A stretch of 40,629 bases of DNA from a bacterium (GTDB taxonomy: Bacteria; Electryoneota; B3-LCP), in the NCBI GenBank assembly GCA_018812585.1, contig JAHJDJ010000011.1:1-40629 (forward strand). Direction: 5' to 3'. The position numbers were made by a program, and so were the translations under genes. The notes beneath the pieces are model-generated. The model was not told the DNA's origin and did not search any database. It saw nothing but the letters and a program-made list of their open reading frames with translations. Shown piece by piece: positions 1 through 7,577 of the stretch; position 1 is the stretch's first letter; every line of letters begins with the position of its first letter.

Positions 1-762
1 GAAGAGATTAATCTGGCCCAGTTGATAAAAGCTGGAAACCAGATCGCGTTGGAAAAACTGACCAAAGCAAACCTGCGCTTTGTTGTCAGTGTTGCCAAGC
101 AGTATCAGAATCAGGGCCTGTCGCTGGGCGACCTGATCAATGAAGGCAATCTGGGTTTGATCAAAGCGGCAAAACGCTTCGATGAAACGCGCGGATTTAA
201 GTTCATCAGCTATGCCGTCTGGTGGATTCGTCAATCCATCCTCCAGGCGCTGGCGGAACAGTCGCGTGTGGTGCGTCTGCCTCTTAATCGCGTCGGCGCT
301 CTGAACAAAATCGGCAAGGCTTTCAGCAACCTGGAGCAGGAATTCGAACGCGAACCGTCCCCCGAAGAGATCGCCGAACAGCTCGATATGACGGCCTTCG
401 AGGTGACAGATACATTGAAAATGTCCGGCCGCCACCTTTCCATGGATGCACCCTTTAACCAGGGGGAAGACAACCGGCTGCTGGATATTCTGCACAATGA
501 TCGCTCTCCCTCGCCGGATCATGGTTTGATGGCAGAATCATTGAAAAATGAGATCGAACGAGCGTTGCAGACTCTGTCGCGCCGTGAGGCTGAAGTTGTC
601 AGACTGTACTTTGGGTTAAATCGTGAGCACCCCTTAACCCTTGAAGAGATCGGCGAAAAATTCAACCTGACCCGTGAGCGTGTGCGTCAGATCAAGGAAA
701 AAGCGATCCGCCGGCTGCGTCATACCAGCCGCTCCAAGACACTTAGATCCTACCTCGGATAG
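1..762 (+). CDS. rpoD: Primary RNA polymerase sigma factor, short RpoD/SigA type (5' end missing)
   Basis: The reading frame is open from base 1, so the gene starts before the window; 253 residues are visible. Region 2 is intact, with the core-binding stretch [19 protein letters not shown], the segment [14 protein letters not shown], and the -10 recognition segment [15 protein letters not shown]. Region 3 follows, then a region 4.2 helix-turn-helix ([20 protein letters not shown]) and the typical C-terminal ending SKTLRSYLG. Wording and the compact spacing match the roughly 285-residue primary sigma factors of Bacteroidota and relatives, which lack the long N-terminal region 1.1 of E. coli RpoD. 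About 30-35 N-terminal residues are probably missing. A hairpin lies just after the stop codon. I am very sure of the family; that it is the primary sigma factor follows from the near-identity of region 2.4 with that group. Confidence 0.96.
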   Translation, partial: EEINLAQLIKAGNQIALEKLTKANLRFVVSVAKQYQNQGLSLGDLINEGNLGLIKAAKRFDETRGFKFISYAVWWIRQSILQALAEQSRVVRLPLNRVGALNKIGKAFSNLEQEFEREPSPEEIAEQLDMTAFEVTDTLKMSGRHLSMDAPFNQGEDNRLLDILHNDRSPSPDHGLMAESLKNEIERALQTLSRREAEVVRLYFGLNREHPLTLEEIGEKFNLTRERVRQIKEKAIRRLRHTSRSKTLRSYLG

Positions 763-782
763 GAGCGGCAGATTGAAATCTT

Positions 783-818
783 GAAGGCAGTGATTCCTTA
801 GTGACCACTGCCTTCTTA
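783..818 (+). terminator. Terminator-like hairpin after rpoD
   Basis: GAAGGCAGTG (783-792) pairs perfectly with CACTGCCTTC (806-815) around a 13-base loop and is followed by TTATTCT. The stem is good but the U-run is poor, so this is a probable rather than certain intrinsic terminator for the sigma factor gene. Confidence 0.5.
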
Positions 819-913
819 TTCTACCGCAAGGCAGGCAAAAACTTCACCGGATTGCATGAATTGGTTCATAAATTGTTGAACTACCTTTTTAACATATTGT
901 GATTAATTAAGAC

Positions 914-942
914 TTGACAAGTATGAGATTATTTATTACTTT
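914..942 (+). promoter_or_regulatory. Possible sigma-70-like promoter for the 54-codon mini-gene
   Basis: TTGACA (914-919) is a perfect -35 box. At 17 bp lies TACTTT (937-942), which matches the -10 consensus at only three of six positions. The start codon is 62 bases downstream. The -35 is strong and the -10 weak; an alternative placement around TTGAAC near 879 is also possible. Confidence 0.4.
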
Positions 943-1003
943 GCAGAATAGCTCTGCACTGTACCGCCATGTTGAACCTCTGTAGAAGACCAGGAGGCTG
1001 ATT

Positions 1004-1168
1004 ATGGGGAAAGTGTTTATCGACAGACGTGAAGGTGAACGACGCATTGGTGAGCGTCGGGATCGTTCACCCGAAGGTACCCTTCTGATGAACCATATCC
1101 TGGAAACACGCCAGGAACGCCGCGATGTCGGAGACCGCCGCGAGCAGAAACGCCGTGACCGCGGTTGA
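1004..1168 (+). CDS. Small arginine/glutamate-rich protein (54 aa), function unknown
   Basis: A 54-codon frame begins with ATG at 1004, six bases after a perfect Shine-Dalgarno AGGAGG (992-997), and ends with TGA at 1166-1168. The product starts MGKVFIDRREGERRIGERRD and ends with a second cluster, RQERRDVGDRREQKRRDRG. More than half of the residues are charged and arginine recurs in short 'DRR/ERR' repeats. There is no membrane segment, cysteine pair or known domain. The charge pattern would suit a protein that binds nucleic acid or an acidic surface, but that is only a guess. It has its own candidate promoter and sits alone between rpoD and a membrane protein gene, with no clear terminator after it. 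The strong ribosome binding site is the best argument that it is real. Confidence 0.6.
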   Translation: MGKVFIDRREGERRIGERRDRSPEGTLLMNHILETRQERRDVGDRREQKRRDRG

Positions 1169-1304
1169 TCAAACCAATCTAAAGAACCATGTTTTTTCAT
1201 AACATTGTGAAACAACTCACATACTTTCTACTGCATTCCTAACCCTACCCTGATTTTTTGTGCCTCGCCTCTGAAAGTTCCATTTTCCCCTTGCATTAAA
1301 TTGT

Positions 1305-1312
1305 AAGGAGGT
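1305..1312 (+). promoter_or_regulatory. Strong Shine-Dalgarno without a well placed start codon
   Basis: AAGGAGGT (1305-1312) is a near-perfect ribosome binding site, but the first ATG after it (1328) is 16 bases beyond the GGAGG core, too far for efficient use. That ATG opens a 36-codon frame which runs into the downstream gene in another frame and stops at 1436-1438. The frame of the downstream gene itself contains TAA and TGA between here and 1405. It may be the remnant of a lost start, a leader peptide, or chance. Confidence 0.4.
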
Positions 1313-1404
1313 GTATATTCGAATTACATGCGACGCTCCGAGTTAGTTCTACTGCTTGGTAACCGTTGTTTTCGTCCTTCCCTGAAAGACGCGAGGCTTG
1401 AGTT

Positions 1405-2028
1405 GTGGGACCCTTATTCGTGCGGCGGGGTGAAGTAGTTTTTCTGCTTCCCAACCCAACCATTTTCCTGAGCAGCCTGAAGGCGGGCAGAATCCTGCCC
1501 ACGGACCATCTGCTGGTGAAAAATGACGCTAGTTTTGAATGGGTTCCTATCAGCGACGTTGATTGTTTCGATATGGGCGGCAACGCAGCGTTTAAATCGA
1601 CTAAAGAAGCGGCAGCCGCTGACAGACGGAATATGTTGAGCCACATCCGCGTTCCCCGCTTTAATTTCAATGCTTTCCTGTTCGGCGGTGCTTGGTACTT
1701 GAAAAATAATATGCCGCGCCGCGGTCTAAGAAAATTATTACTTCTGATTTCTCTTTTAAGCTTAACCATTTCAATTAGTATTACCTTTAGTCTTGGATCT
1801 GTCAACACAGTCGCTCTGACAACTATCGCCTGGTTGACACTGGCGTTTTTATCAGGGTTAAACGCTAACCGAGATTTCAACCGCATGCTGGTGAAGAATT
1901 TCCACCATGAGGCCGCAGAAAAAGTGATTTTCCGAAAAAAAGCGGAGCCCCTGACAGATCCAGATATGCCAAATGATGAAAGCGCCATATTCATTGCGCC
2001 CACCTGGCGCGAAAGAGTGTGGAATTAA
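1405..2028 (+). CDS. Membrane protein with GYF_2-like and DUF2628-like domains
   Basis: Residues 13-53 resemble the GYF_2 fold found at the N terminus of many small bacterial membrane proteins: a helix, AGRILPTDHLLV, then an acidic linker and EWVPISDV. Residues 86-99 (FNFNAFLFGGAWYL) match the signature of DUF2628, followed by two hydrophobic segments at about 109-130 and 136-153. The tail is hydrophilic. The start is uncertain: GTG at 1405 is the first start after an in-frame TGA at 1399-1401 and has only a weak ribosome binding site (CGAGG). The excellent site at 1305 is about 90 bases upstream and out of frame, so a frameshift or a short overlapping leader frame is possible. Proteins of this type are usually envelope or stress proteins of unknown function. 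The next gene begins 51 bases later. Confidence 0.65.
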   Translation: MGPLFVRRGEVVFLLPNPTIFLSSLKAGRILPTDHLLVKNDASFEWVPISDVDCFDMGGNAAFKSTKEAAAADRRNMLSHIRVPRFNFNAFLFGGAWYLKNNMPRRGLRKLLLLISLLSLTISISITFSLGSVNTVALTTIAWLTLAFLSGLNANRDFNRMLVKNFHHEAAEKVIFRKKAEPLTDPDMPNDESAIFIAPTWRERVWN

Positions 2029-2079
2029 CTTGCTGTAATTTTTCCCAAAGGGAAGATCCTAAGTGTTGAGGCTGACGAG

Positions 2080-2982
2080 ATGAAGGTTGGTGTTATCGGT
2101 ACAGCGAATAAAGACAAACTGGTGCTGCCCTCCGGAGCTGTCGTTAAAGCTTGGGGCGGAATTGTCTATAATCTGCTGACGCTTAACCACTATCTGGGCC
2201 ACAAAGGCGCCATAAAGCCGATCTGCTGTGTGGGAGCGGACTGCCGTGAAACGTTCCCAGCTCTCCTGCGCAAGTTTACCAGTATTGACCAGAACGCACT
2301 GCATCATGTGGCGCAACGCCAGAATCGCGTTATTCTGAAATGTCACAGCCATGAAGACAAAGAAGAAACTGCCGATCTGAGCTTGCCGCCAGTTCCTTTC
2401 GATCATATCGCCAAGCACTTAGACGATCTCGATTTCCTGATTGTCAACTTCAGCTCCGGTCGGGATATCACCCAGGAGACGCTGCGAAAAATCCGCAGGG
2501 CATACCTTAAACCGATTCTGGTTGACGTCCATAGCCTTACTCTAAGCGATCCTGACGCCCGTAATCAACGCCGTCTGCGCGGATTGCACGACTGGCAGGA
2601 CTGGTTGGAAGGAATCGAATACGTGCAGCTAAGCTGGAACGAATGCACCAGCTTAACAGGTGAAACCAGCACCTCGATTTCAGGCCTGGTGAAAGCCGCC
2701 GACTGGCTGCTGGAACACGGAACCCTGGGTGTAATAGTAACTCGCGGTGAAGCCGGAGCGCTATATTTCCACAATGATGATCAATGTATTCTGAAGGAAG
2801 AAATTGAACCCTTCCCTTTACACACAGTTATAGACTCAACCGGATGCGGAGACGTTTTTTCTGCCGCCTTTGTCAGTTATATGTTGATGACTGGCAAGAC
2901 CATGAAAGCTCTGAATTTTGCGGTAAAAGCGTCAGCTTTGAAAGCGACTTTCAGCGGCTTAGGCCCTTGGTTGAATGGTTAG
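2080..2982 (+). CDS. PfkB/ribokinase-family sugar or nucleoside kinase
   Basis: This 300-residue protein has the ribokinase fold. An early glycine pair (GG at 26-27, within AWGGIVYN) sits where the first PfkB signature and substrate contacts lie. The C-terminal signature DSTGCGDVFSAAF begins at residue 252; D258 would be the catalytic base and the GCG the anion hole for ATP transfer. VIVTRGEAGALYF (218-230) matches the nucleotide-binding strand before it. The substrate cannot be read from sequence: the N-terminal half lacks an obvious ribokinase, adenosine kinase or fructokinase signature. An unusual 30-residue charged insertion lies near 155-180 (DPDARNQRRLRGLHDWQDW). It is followed after 21 bases by a short-chain dehydrogenase, probably in the same transcript. 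Confidence 0.88.
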   Translation: MKVGVIGTANKDKLVLPSGAVVKAWGGIVYNLLTLNHYLGHKGAIKPICCVGADCRETFPALLRKFTSIDQNALHHVAQRQNRVILKCHSHEDKEETADLSLPPVPFDHIAKHLDDLDFLIVNFSSGRDITQETLRKIRRAYLKPILVDVHSLTLSDPDARNQRRLRGLHDWQDWLEGIEYVQLSWNECTSLTGETSTSISGLVKAADWLLEHGTLGVIVTRGEAGALYFHNDDQCILKEEIEPFPLHTVIDSTGCGDVFSAAFVSYMLMTGKTMKALNFAVKASALKATFSGLGPWLNG

Positions 2983-3003
2983 TTAAAATCACCTGATCCC
3001 GCC

Positions 3004-3774
3004 TTGAATCCCTTCTTAAACAAATTAGTTCTAATCACTGGAGCGTCTGCCGGTATCGGCAGACAAACGGCGCTCGATTTTGCCGATGAGGGCGCTAAAC
3101 TTCTGCTGGCAGCCAGAAGATCCCGCGAGCTGGCCGAAACTGCCGATGAGGCATCTCTGCGAAATGCTCAAGTGTTTACATTTCAGTGTGATCTATCTGA
3201 CCGGACGGCTCGTGATCGATTGATTGAACAAGTGATTACTTCCCACGGTATTCCGGACATTCTGATTAACAACGCAGGATTTGGCAACTATCAGCTATTC
3301 ACCGAGGAGAGCATCGCTGACGTCTACCGCATGATGGAAGTCAATTACCTGGCCGCAGCCCATTTGATTCACGCCTTTTTACCGGAAATGCTGAAACGGA
3401 ACTCAGGGAGTATCGTCAATGTGTCTTCGGGAGCGGGCAAGGTTGCCATGCCCAATATGGCCTCCTACTGTGCCACCAAATTTGCCCTTTGCGCCTTGAC
3501 CGAATCGATAGCCTACGAACTGCACAAAACCGGCGTGACCATCCACTGTGTCAATCCGGGACCTACCGAAACCGAGTTCTTCCAGGCTGGTATCTGGAAA
3601 GGAACACTGCCCCGTCGCAAAGCCGGCGCAGCCGATGTGTCATTAGCGATCCGAGATGCGATTTTCAAGGACAAGCTCTATTCCTATGTGCCTCCCAAAC
3701 GCGGCTTGATGGCGGTCGTCTTTCATCTGCTGGGACCTTACGGCCGCAAGGTCTTGCAGCGCAAGGAAAAGTAG
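3004..3774 (+). CDS. Short-chain dehydrogenase/reductase (classical SDR)
   Basis: A 256-residue classical SDR. The cofactor motif TGASAGIG is at 12-19, the structural NNAG at 89-92, the catalytic serine in VNVSSGAG (141-142), and the YxxxK pair as Y155 and K159 in SYCATKF. The sequence NPGPTETEF after the active site is the usual PG motif. ARR at 37-39 after the second strand suggests preference for NADP(H), by analogy with other SDRs. The C-terminal part has a hydrophobic segment (LMAVVFHLLGPYG), seen in DltE/YqjQ-like and retinol-dehydrogenase-like members. The start is TTG at 3004 with no good ribosome binding site, so translation may be coupled to the kinase gene that stops 21 bases upstream. 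Substrate unknown. Confidence 0.9.
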   Translation: MNPFLNKLVLITGASAGIGRQTALDFADEGAKLLLAARRSRELAETADEASLRNAQVFTFQCDLSDRTARDRLIEQVITSHGIPDILINNAGFGNYQLFTEESIADVYRMMEVNYLAAAHLIHAFLPEMLKRNSGSIVNVSSGAGKVAMPNMASYCATKFALCALTESIAYELHKTGVTIHCVNPGPTETEFFQAGIWKGTLPRRKAGAADVSLAIRDAIFKDKLYSYVPPKRGLMAVVFHLLGPYGRKVLQRKEK

Positions 3775-3882
3775 CCTTCAGTTTTATCGCCTGCCATTTT
3801 TCTTCTCCAATCTGGGATCTAACCACCTGTCAATCTCGTTGATTTAATTAGATAGAGCAAAGTTCGGCTGATCAAAGAGGTT

Positions 3883-4290
3883 ATGATGCGGTATAGAATA
3901 AAAACTATCGGTAGATTTGGATCTTTAGTTCTGTTAGCTGCTCTCCTACTTGGGTGTGCAGGAACACGTAAGAACGATCCGGCAGTTGCCCTGCGATCAC
4001 AACGGGTGCAATCCACACTGAGCGATATCGCAGACGGCTTGAACGCCTATCACCAGGAACGCGGCTATTTTCCCAAAGGTCTGGCAACACTGCGTGAAAC
4101 AGGTCTGGTCTCCATCATGCCAGACGTGGAACGCGAATGGACGATCAAGTACTATGTCGATGGAGATAAAGTGATGATGATTGAAGCGGTCAGCCGCACG
4201 GCCATGCCGGATGGTGAAGGCTATTCGGTGGTATACCGAGTCCCCAACTCTGAATGGGAAGGATACGGTATAACTGAGTTTCCCAAATAA
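3883..4290 (+). CDS. Small lipoprotein with GspG/pseudopilin-like core
   Basis: The 135-residue product starts with a basic N terminus and a hydrophobic stretch ending in the lipobox LLLGC; C25 would be lipidated. The mature part contains a helix with the pattern IADGLNAYHQERGYFPKGL followed by TLRETGLV. This resembles the helix-plus-loop of type II secretion major pseudopilin GspG (a helix, then Y-x(4-6)-G-x-YP and L-x-L). A real pseudopilin, however, would have the prepilin peptidase site and a methylatable N-terminal helix rather than a lipobox, so this looks like a derived periplasmic lipoprotein. It probably faces the periplasm from the inner or outer membrane. It stands alone with 108 bases before it; an upstream GAGG (3877-3880) gives a modest ribosome binding site. 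Confidence 0.7.
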   Translation: MMRYRIKTIGRFGSLVLLAALLLGCAGTRKNDPAVALRSQRVQSTLSDIADGLNAYHQERGYFPKGLATLRETGLVSIMPDVEREWTIKYYVDGDKVMMIEAVSRTAMPDGEGYSVVYRVPNSEWEGYGITEFPK

Positions 4291-4365
4291 TGATAAATCT
4301 GAAGCATCCTTTTCATCACTTCTGCATCTAACTTGAAAAGAGAGAAATTAACGTCTTGAGGATCG

Positions 4366-4572
4366 ATGCCCTTATTCGAATATCACTGCCCTGATTGCGA
4401 TTCTGATTTCGATGAATTGCGCAAGCATTCCGACCGCGATGAACAGATCGCCTGTCCGGATTGTAAAAGCCGTCGGCCAGCCCGTAAGGTCTCGCTCTTT
4501 TCTTCGAGTGGGATGTCTGCTGGCAGCAGCGGTGGAGGATGCGGTTCTCCCTATCCCGGCCGCTTTACGTGA
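4366..4572 (+). CDS. FmdB-family zinc-ribbon protein
   Basis: The 68-residue protein begins MPLFEYHCPDCDSDFDEL, the hallmark of the FmdB/CxxC_CXXC_SSSS family. Four cysteines (C8, C11, C30, C33) form two CPDC-type knuckles that should bind one zinc. After KVSLFSSSG comes a short glycine/serine-rich tail with a further cysteine. Members were first described as putative regulators of formamidase and amidase operons, but most have no proven role. Length and layout are typical. The ATG is preceded by TTGAGG about seven bases upstream. The gene is closed by a strong terminator. Confidence 0.9.
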   Translation: MPLFEYHCPDCDSDFDELRKHSDRDEQIACPDCKSRRPARKVSLFSSSGMSAGSSGGGCGSPYPGRFT

Positions 4573-4617
4573 GGCTAAAATGAATTGAGAGCCGGAGGCT
4601 CTCCGCCAGAAAATGGC

Positions 4618-4647
4618 AAACGCCCCGAATTTTCGGGGCGTTTTTTT
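4618..4647 (+). terminator. Strong intrinsic terminator after the FmdB gene
   Basis: AAACGCCCCGAA (4618-4629) pairs with TTCGGGGCGTTT (4632-4643) around a two-base centre and is followed by a run of T to 4647. This is a textbook rho-independent terminator. The same CGCCCCGA/TCGGGGCG core recurs at 4727-4742 and, imperfectly, at 9274-9297. Confidence 0.92.
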
Positions 4648-4663
4648 ATGACTGAAAATGTAG

Positions 4664-4684
4664 GCAGGGGGTGCTTCCCCCTGC
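4664..4684. repeat. Perfect hairpin in gene-free spacer
   Basis: GCAGGGGG (4664-4671) and CCCCCTGC (4677-4684) form a perfect eight-base stem around TGCTT. It is the first of a chain of palindromes between the FmdB gene and the decarboxylase operon. No U-run follows. Confidence 0.7.
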
Positions 4685-4699
4685 TAATCCTTTATCAGC

Positions 4700-4746
4700 G
4701 CCGAAGGTGCTGTGTTGAGCAAGAATCCCCGAAGAATCGGGGCGTT
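4700..4746. repeat. Dispersed spacer repeat, copy A
   Basis: This stretch, GCCGAAGGTGCTGTGTTGAG and onward through AGCAAGAATCCCCGA to TCGGGGCGTT, closely parallels 9250-9297 in the second gene-free spacer (GCCAAAGGCGGTGCGTTAAGC, then AACGCCCCGA and TCGAGGCGTT). CCCCGA (4727-4732) pairs with TCGGGG (4737-4742). It is probably a short non-coding dispersed element. In both places it is followed by a 'gctaattgc'-like tail. Confidence 0.6.
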
Positions 4747-4787
4747 CTAAGCTAATTGCTAACAGCCAATAGCCAACAGCCCCGTAG

Positions 4788-4830
4788 GTCGGGTTCTCCC
4801 TCCGAAGGAGCGCCTATGGCGGAACCCGAC
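4788..4830. repeat. Nested palindromic (cruciform-like) element
   Basis: GTCGGGTTC (4788-4796) and GAACCCGAC (4822-4830) form a nine-base outer stem. Between them lie two smaller hairpins, CTCC-GAA-GGAG and GCC-TAT-GGC, giving a three-way structure typical of intergenic palindromic units. It has no coding potential. Confidence 0.65.
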
Positions 4831-4861
4831 GCTGCCATCCGCATGAAGTTGTCCGCCTTTT

Positions 4862-4886
4862 ATCCGCCTCAGGCGGGCTGGCGGAT
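4862..4886. repeat. Nested hairpin, GGCGGAT type
   Basis: ATCCGCC (4862-4868) pairs with GGCGGAT (4880-4886), and the alternative inner stem CCGCC-TCA-GGCGG (4864-4876) competes with it. Similar GTCCGCC stretches recur at about 8802-8830 in the other gene-free spacer. Confidence 0.6.
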
Positions 4887-5028
4887 CAGTGGTTCAAAAA
4901 ATTGCCTGTCACCAGCCTCCAGCTACCATAAATAAACTAAAAAATATGTTGGTGGTTTCATGATAAATTCATTGTACTGTTGACTCTCCGCAGTCGACAG
5001 GAAAAGTAATAAATGATAAGAAAAATGG

Positions 5029-5057
5029 TTGATTTTAAAAGGGAATCTGTGTAAGTT
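5029..5057 (+). promoter_or_regulatory. Candidate promoter of the Na+-decarboxylase operon
   Basis: TTGATT (5029-5034) is separated by exactly 17 bp from TAAGTT (5052-5057). The start codon of the first operon gene is at 5120, leaving a leader of about 55 bases. The rest of the gene-free spacer from 4573 holds a terminator, palindromes and, from about 4930, plain AT-rich sequence. Confidence 0.5.
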
Positions 5058-5119
5058 CTTGCTGTTTATCTAATGTCGATGTTACGAATATAACAGTTGA
5101 TCTAACTGATAGGATCAGC

Positions 5120-6679
5120 ATGGAAGAAATAGAACGAAAACTGCAGGAGCTGCAGAAGCTCCGCGAAGCCGCTCGCAAGGGCGGCGGTGACAAACGCATC
5201 GAAACGCAGCATAAAAAGGGCAAGTACACCGCCCGCGAACGAATCATGCGTCTGGTGGATGAAGGTTCCTTTGAAGAATTTGACATGTTCGTGACCCATC
5301 GGGAATCGGGGTTCGGATTGGATGATCCTGAATACCTGTCTGATGGCGTTGTCACCGGTCATGCCACGATCAACGGCAGGCAGGTGGCGCTTTTCTCCCA
5401 GGATTTCACCGTTTTCGGCGGGTCGCTGGGTGAAATGTTTGCTAAAAAGATCTGCAAGGTGATGGATTTCGCCATCAAAGTCGGCATGCCGATGATCGGT
5501 CTGAATGATTCCGGCGGAGCGCGCATTCAGGAGGGTGTCTTATCTCTGGCTGGGTATGCTGATATCTTCCTTCGGAATGTCTCAGCTTCTGGCATTATCC
5601 CCCAGATATCGGCCATCCTGGGCCCCTGCGCTGGCGGCGCTGTCTACAGCCCCGCTATCACGGATTTTACGATTATGACCAAGGGCACCAGCTACATGTT
5701 CGTCACCGGGCCGCGAGTCGTGAAAACAGTGACGCATGAGGATGTCACCGTCGATCAATTAGGCGGCGCTGAAATCCATACCACCAAAAGCGGTGTATCG
5801 CATTTCGCGGCGGAGGACGAAGATGATGCTTTCGATCTCATCCGCAAGCTGATCACCTTTCTGCCGCAGAACAACATGGAAGAGCCGCCGCTGGTTTCCT
5901 GCGATGATCCCATTGATCGCCTCGAAGATGACCTGAACTACATCATCCCTTCTGATCCCAACCTGCCTTATGATATGAAGCAGGTCATTGCCTCAGTCGT
6001 AGATCACGGTGATTTCCTGGAAATCCGCAGAAACTGGGCGTCGAACATCATCTGCTGTTTCGCCCGCTTCAATGGTCGATCCGCTGGCATCATCGCCAAC
6101 CAGCCATCGCATCTGGCTGGCGTTCTGGATATTAAAGCATCGCGCAAAGCCGCCATGTTCATCCGTTTCTGTGACGCTTTCAACATTCCCATCGTCACGC
6201 TTGTGGACGTCCCCGGATTTATGCCCGGGACAGCTCAGGAATATGCGGGTATCATTCTGGACGGCGCTAAATTGCTCTATGCCTACGCGGAAGCCACCGT
6301 CCCCAAGATTACGATCATCACCCGCAAAGCGTACGGCGGCGCTTATGACGTCATGGGATCTAAGCATCTGCGCGGCGATCTGAATTACGCCTGGCCTATG
6401 GCTGAAATCGCAGTGATGGGGCCGCGCGGAGCGGTGGAAGTACTGTACGGCAAAGAGCTTGATGCTATGGAGCCCGAACAACGAGATAAGTTCCTGGCTG
6501 AAAAAGAGAAAGAATACCGCGATAAATTCGCCAATCCCTATAACGCGGCGAAATTAGGCTTCATCGATGATGTCATTGAGCCGCGAAATACAAGGTTTCG
6601 TGTCATCCGCGGCTTGGTGTCACTTGCGGGTAAAAGAGACAGCAATCTTCCCCGAAAACATGGTTGTATCCCACTATAA
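5120..6679 (+). CDS. mmdA: Carboxyltransferase (alpha) subunit of biotin-dependent acyl-CoA decarboxylase, MmdA/PccB family
   Basis: A 519-residue member of the PccB/MmdA family with two crotonase-fold halves. [20 protein letters not shown] near the N terminus and [13 protein letters not shown] near 128-140 are family signatures of the acyl-CoA half. [13 protein letters not shown] and [10 protein letters not shown] mark the carboxybiotin side. Length equals that of methylmalonyl-CoA decarboxylase alpha and propionyl-CoA carboxylase beta. The next three genes encode the gamma/delta subunit, biotin carrier and Na+-pumping membrane subunit, and no biotin carboxylase gene is present. The complex should therefore transfer CO2 from an acyl-CoA to biotin for decarboxylation rather than carboxylation. 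(S)-methylmalonyl-CoA is the likeliest substrate; glutaconyl-CoA or malonyl-CoA cannot be excluded. The ATG at 5120 has AGGA just upstream. Confidence 0.93.
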   Translation: MEEIERKLQELQKLREAARKGGGDKRIETQHKKGKYTARERIMRLVDEGSFEEFDMFVTHRESGFGLDDPEYLSDGVVTGHATINGRQVALFSQDFTVFGGSLGEMFAKKICKVMDFAIKVGMPMIGLNDSGGARIQEGVLSLAGYADIFLRNVSASGIIPQISAILGPCAGGAVYSPAITDFTIMTKGTSYMFVTGPRVVKTVTHEDVTVDQLGGAEIHTTKSGVSHFAAEDEDDAFDLIRKLITFLPQNNMEEPPLVSCDDPIDRLEDDLNYIIPSDPNLPYDMKQVIASVVDHGDFLEIRRNWASNIICCFARFNGRSAGIIANQPSHLAGVLDIKASRKAAMFIRFCDAFNIPIVTLVDVPGFMPGTAQEYAGIILDGAKLLYAYAEATVPKITIITRKAYGGAYDVMGSKHLRGDLNYAWPMAEIAVMGPRGAVEVLYGKELDAMEPEQRDKFLAEKEKEYRDKFANPYNAAKLGFIDDVIEPRNTRFRVIRGLVSLAGKRDSNLPRKHGCIPL

Positions 6680-6691
6680 CAAGGAGTTATC

Positions 6692-7087
6692 GTGCCAAAT
6701 TTCTCAGCTATCATCGCAGGAAACGGTTTCAGCCTGATGCTGGTCGGGATGCTGGTCGTATTCGCGGCGCTGGTTCTGTTGATGTTCCTGATGAAGGGAT
6801 TGAAAGCGACGATTGGCTGGTTCCACGACAGGAGTCTGAAAGCCTCGCAAGAGAGCGCTAAAGGCTCAGTTTCATCGAAAAAAACCGATGACGTCCCTGC
6901 AGGAGTGATTGCCGCCCTCGCCCTCACCCTGATTCTGGAAGACGAACAGATTCACGATAACGAATCGCTGGTGTTGACTTTGCACTCGCTGTCCAAACCC
7001 TACAGCAACTGGTGGATGAATAATCTGCAGCCGCCCTGGCAATCCTGGCAGCACCGTACACCCAGGAAAGTTAAGAAAAACGGTTAG
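6692..7087 (+). CDS. mmdD: OadG-like gamma/delta subunit of Na+-pumping decarboxylase
   Basis: A 131-residue protein with a single N-terminal membrane helix (GFSLMLVGMLVVFAALVLLMFLM is the core, about residues 12-35), the pattern of the OadG/MmdD family. A charged linker follows. Then comes VIAALALTLILEDE and a C-terminal part with WWMNNLQPPWQSW, which resembles the W-x-GR tail seen in long OadG versions. These subunits hold the carboxyltransferase and the membrane subunit together and can bind the metal cofactor. The start is GTG at 6692 with AAGGAG at 6681-6686. It begins 12 bases after mmdA and ends 17 bases before the biotin carrier gene. Confidence 0.85.
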   Translation: MPNFSAIIAGNGFSLMLVGMLVVFAALVLLMFLMKGLKATIGWFHDRSLKASQESAKGSVSSKKTDDVPAGVIAALALTLILEDEQIHDNESLVLTLHSLSKPYSNWWMNNLQPPWQSWQHRTPRKVKKNG

Positions 7088-7104
7088 CTTTACCGGAGTA
7101 AACG

Positions 7105-7551
7105 ATGCATATCTACAAATTCAAAATATATGGTCACGACTATGAAACGAAAGTGATTCGTCGTGACGAGAGCGAAATCGTCATTGAAGTCAATGGTGAG
7201 CAATACAAAGCTTTCCTGGAACCGACCAAGCGTCAGCTTTCCGCTAAACCGACTCCTAAGATTACCCGCCCGGTAACAGTTCCAGGTGGAGGCACCCCCA
7301 TCACTGCCAAACCCACGGATGCGAAAGGGGCCAATATCGTCAAATCGCCGCTCCCCGGTTTGGTGCTGAAACTGAAGGTAAAGGAAGGCGATGCCGTTAA
7401 GATCGGTGATCCTGTTCTGGTCATGGAAGCGATGAAGATGGAAAATACCATCGCCGCGACCATGGACGGCACGATCGCAAAAGTGCTCGTCAAGGAGGGT
7501 GAGTCGATCCTCGAAGGCGCAGAACTGGTAGCCATCACACCGGCAGGTTAA
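7105..7551 (+). CDS. mmdC: Biotin carboxyl carrier subunit (MmdC/GcdC type)
   Basis: A 148-residue biotinyl protein. The C-terminal lipoyl/biotinyl domain (about 79-146) contains EAMKM at 108-112; K111 is the biotin attachment site. PLPGLVLKLKVKEGDAVKIG and the closing GESILEGAELV are typical of the paired half-barrels. The N-terminal 40 residues (MHIYKFKIYGHDYETKVIRR) form the small beta domain also seen in MmdC and GcdC. A proline/threonine/alanine linker (about 48-76) provides the swinging arm, shorter than the alanine-rich arms of clostridial GcdC. The carrier shuttles CO2 between the carboxyltransferase and the membrane subunit. GGAG lies 10 bases before the ATG. Confidence 0.93.
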   Translation: MHIYKFKIYGHDYETKVIRRDESEIVIEVNGEQYKAFLEPTKRQLSAKPTPKITRPVTVPGGGTPITAKPTDAKGANIVKSPLPGLVLKLKVKEGDAVKIGDPVLVMEAMKMENTIAATMDGTIAKVLVKEGESILEGAELVAITPAG

Positions 7552-7577
7552 GTGACGATTCGATCTCGGAGCAAATC

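Noticed and set aside
1296-2003. Long open frame on the minus strand opposite the GYF/DUF2628 gene
   Set aside because: The plus-strand frame has recognisable domains and membrane helices; the minus-strand product has no family features and overlaps it almost entirely.
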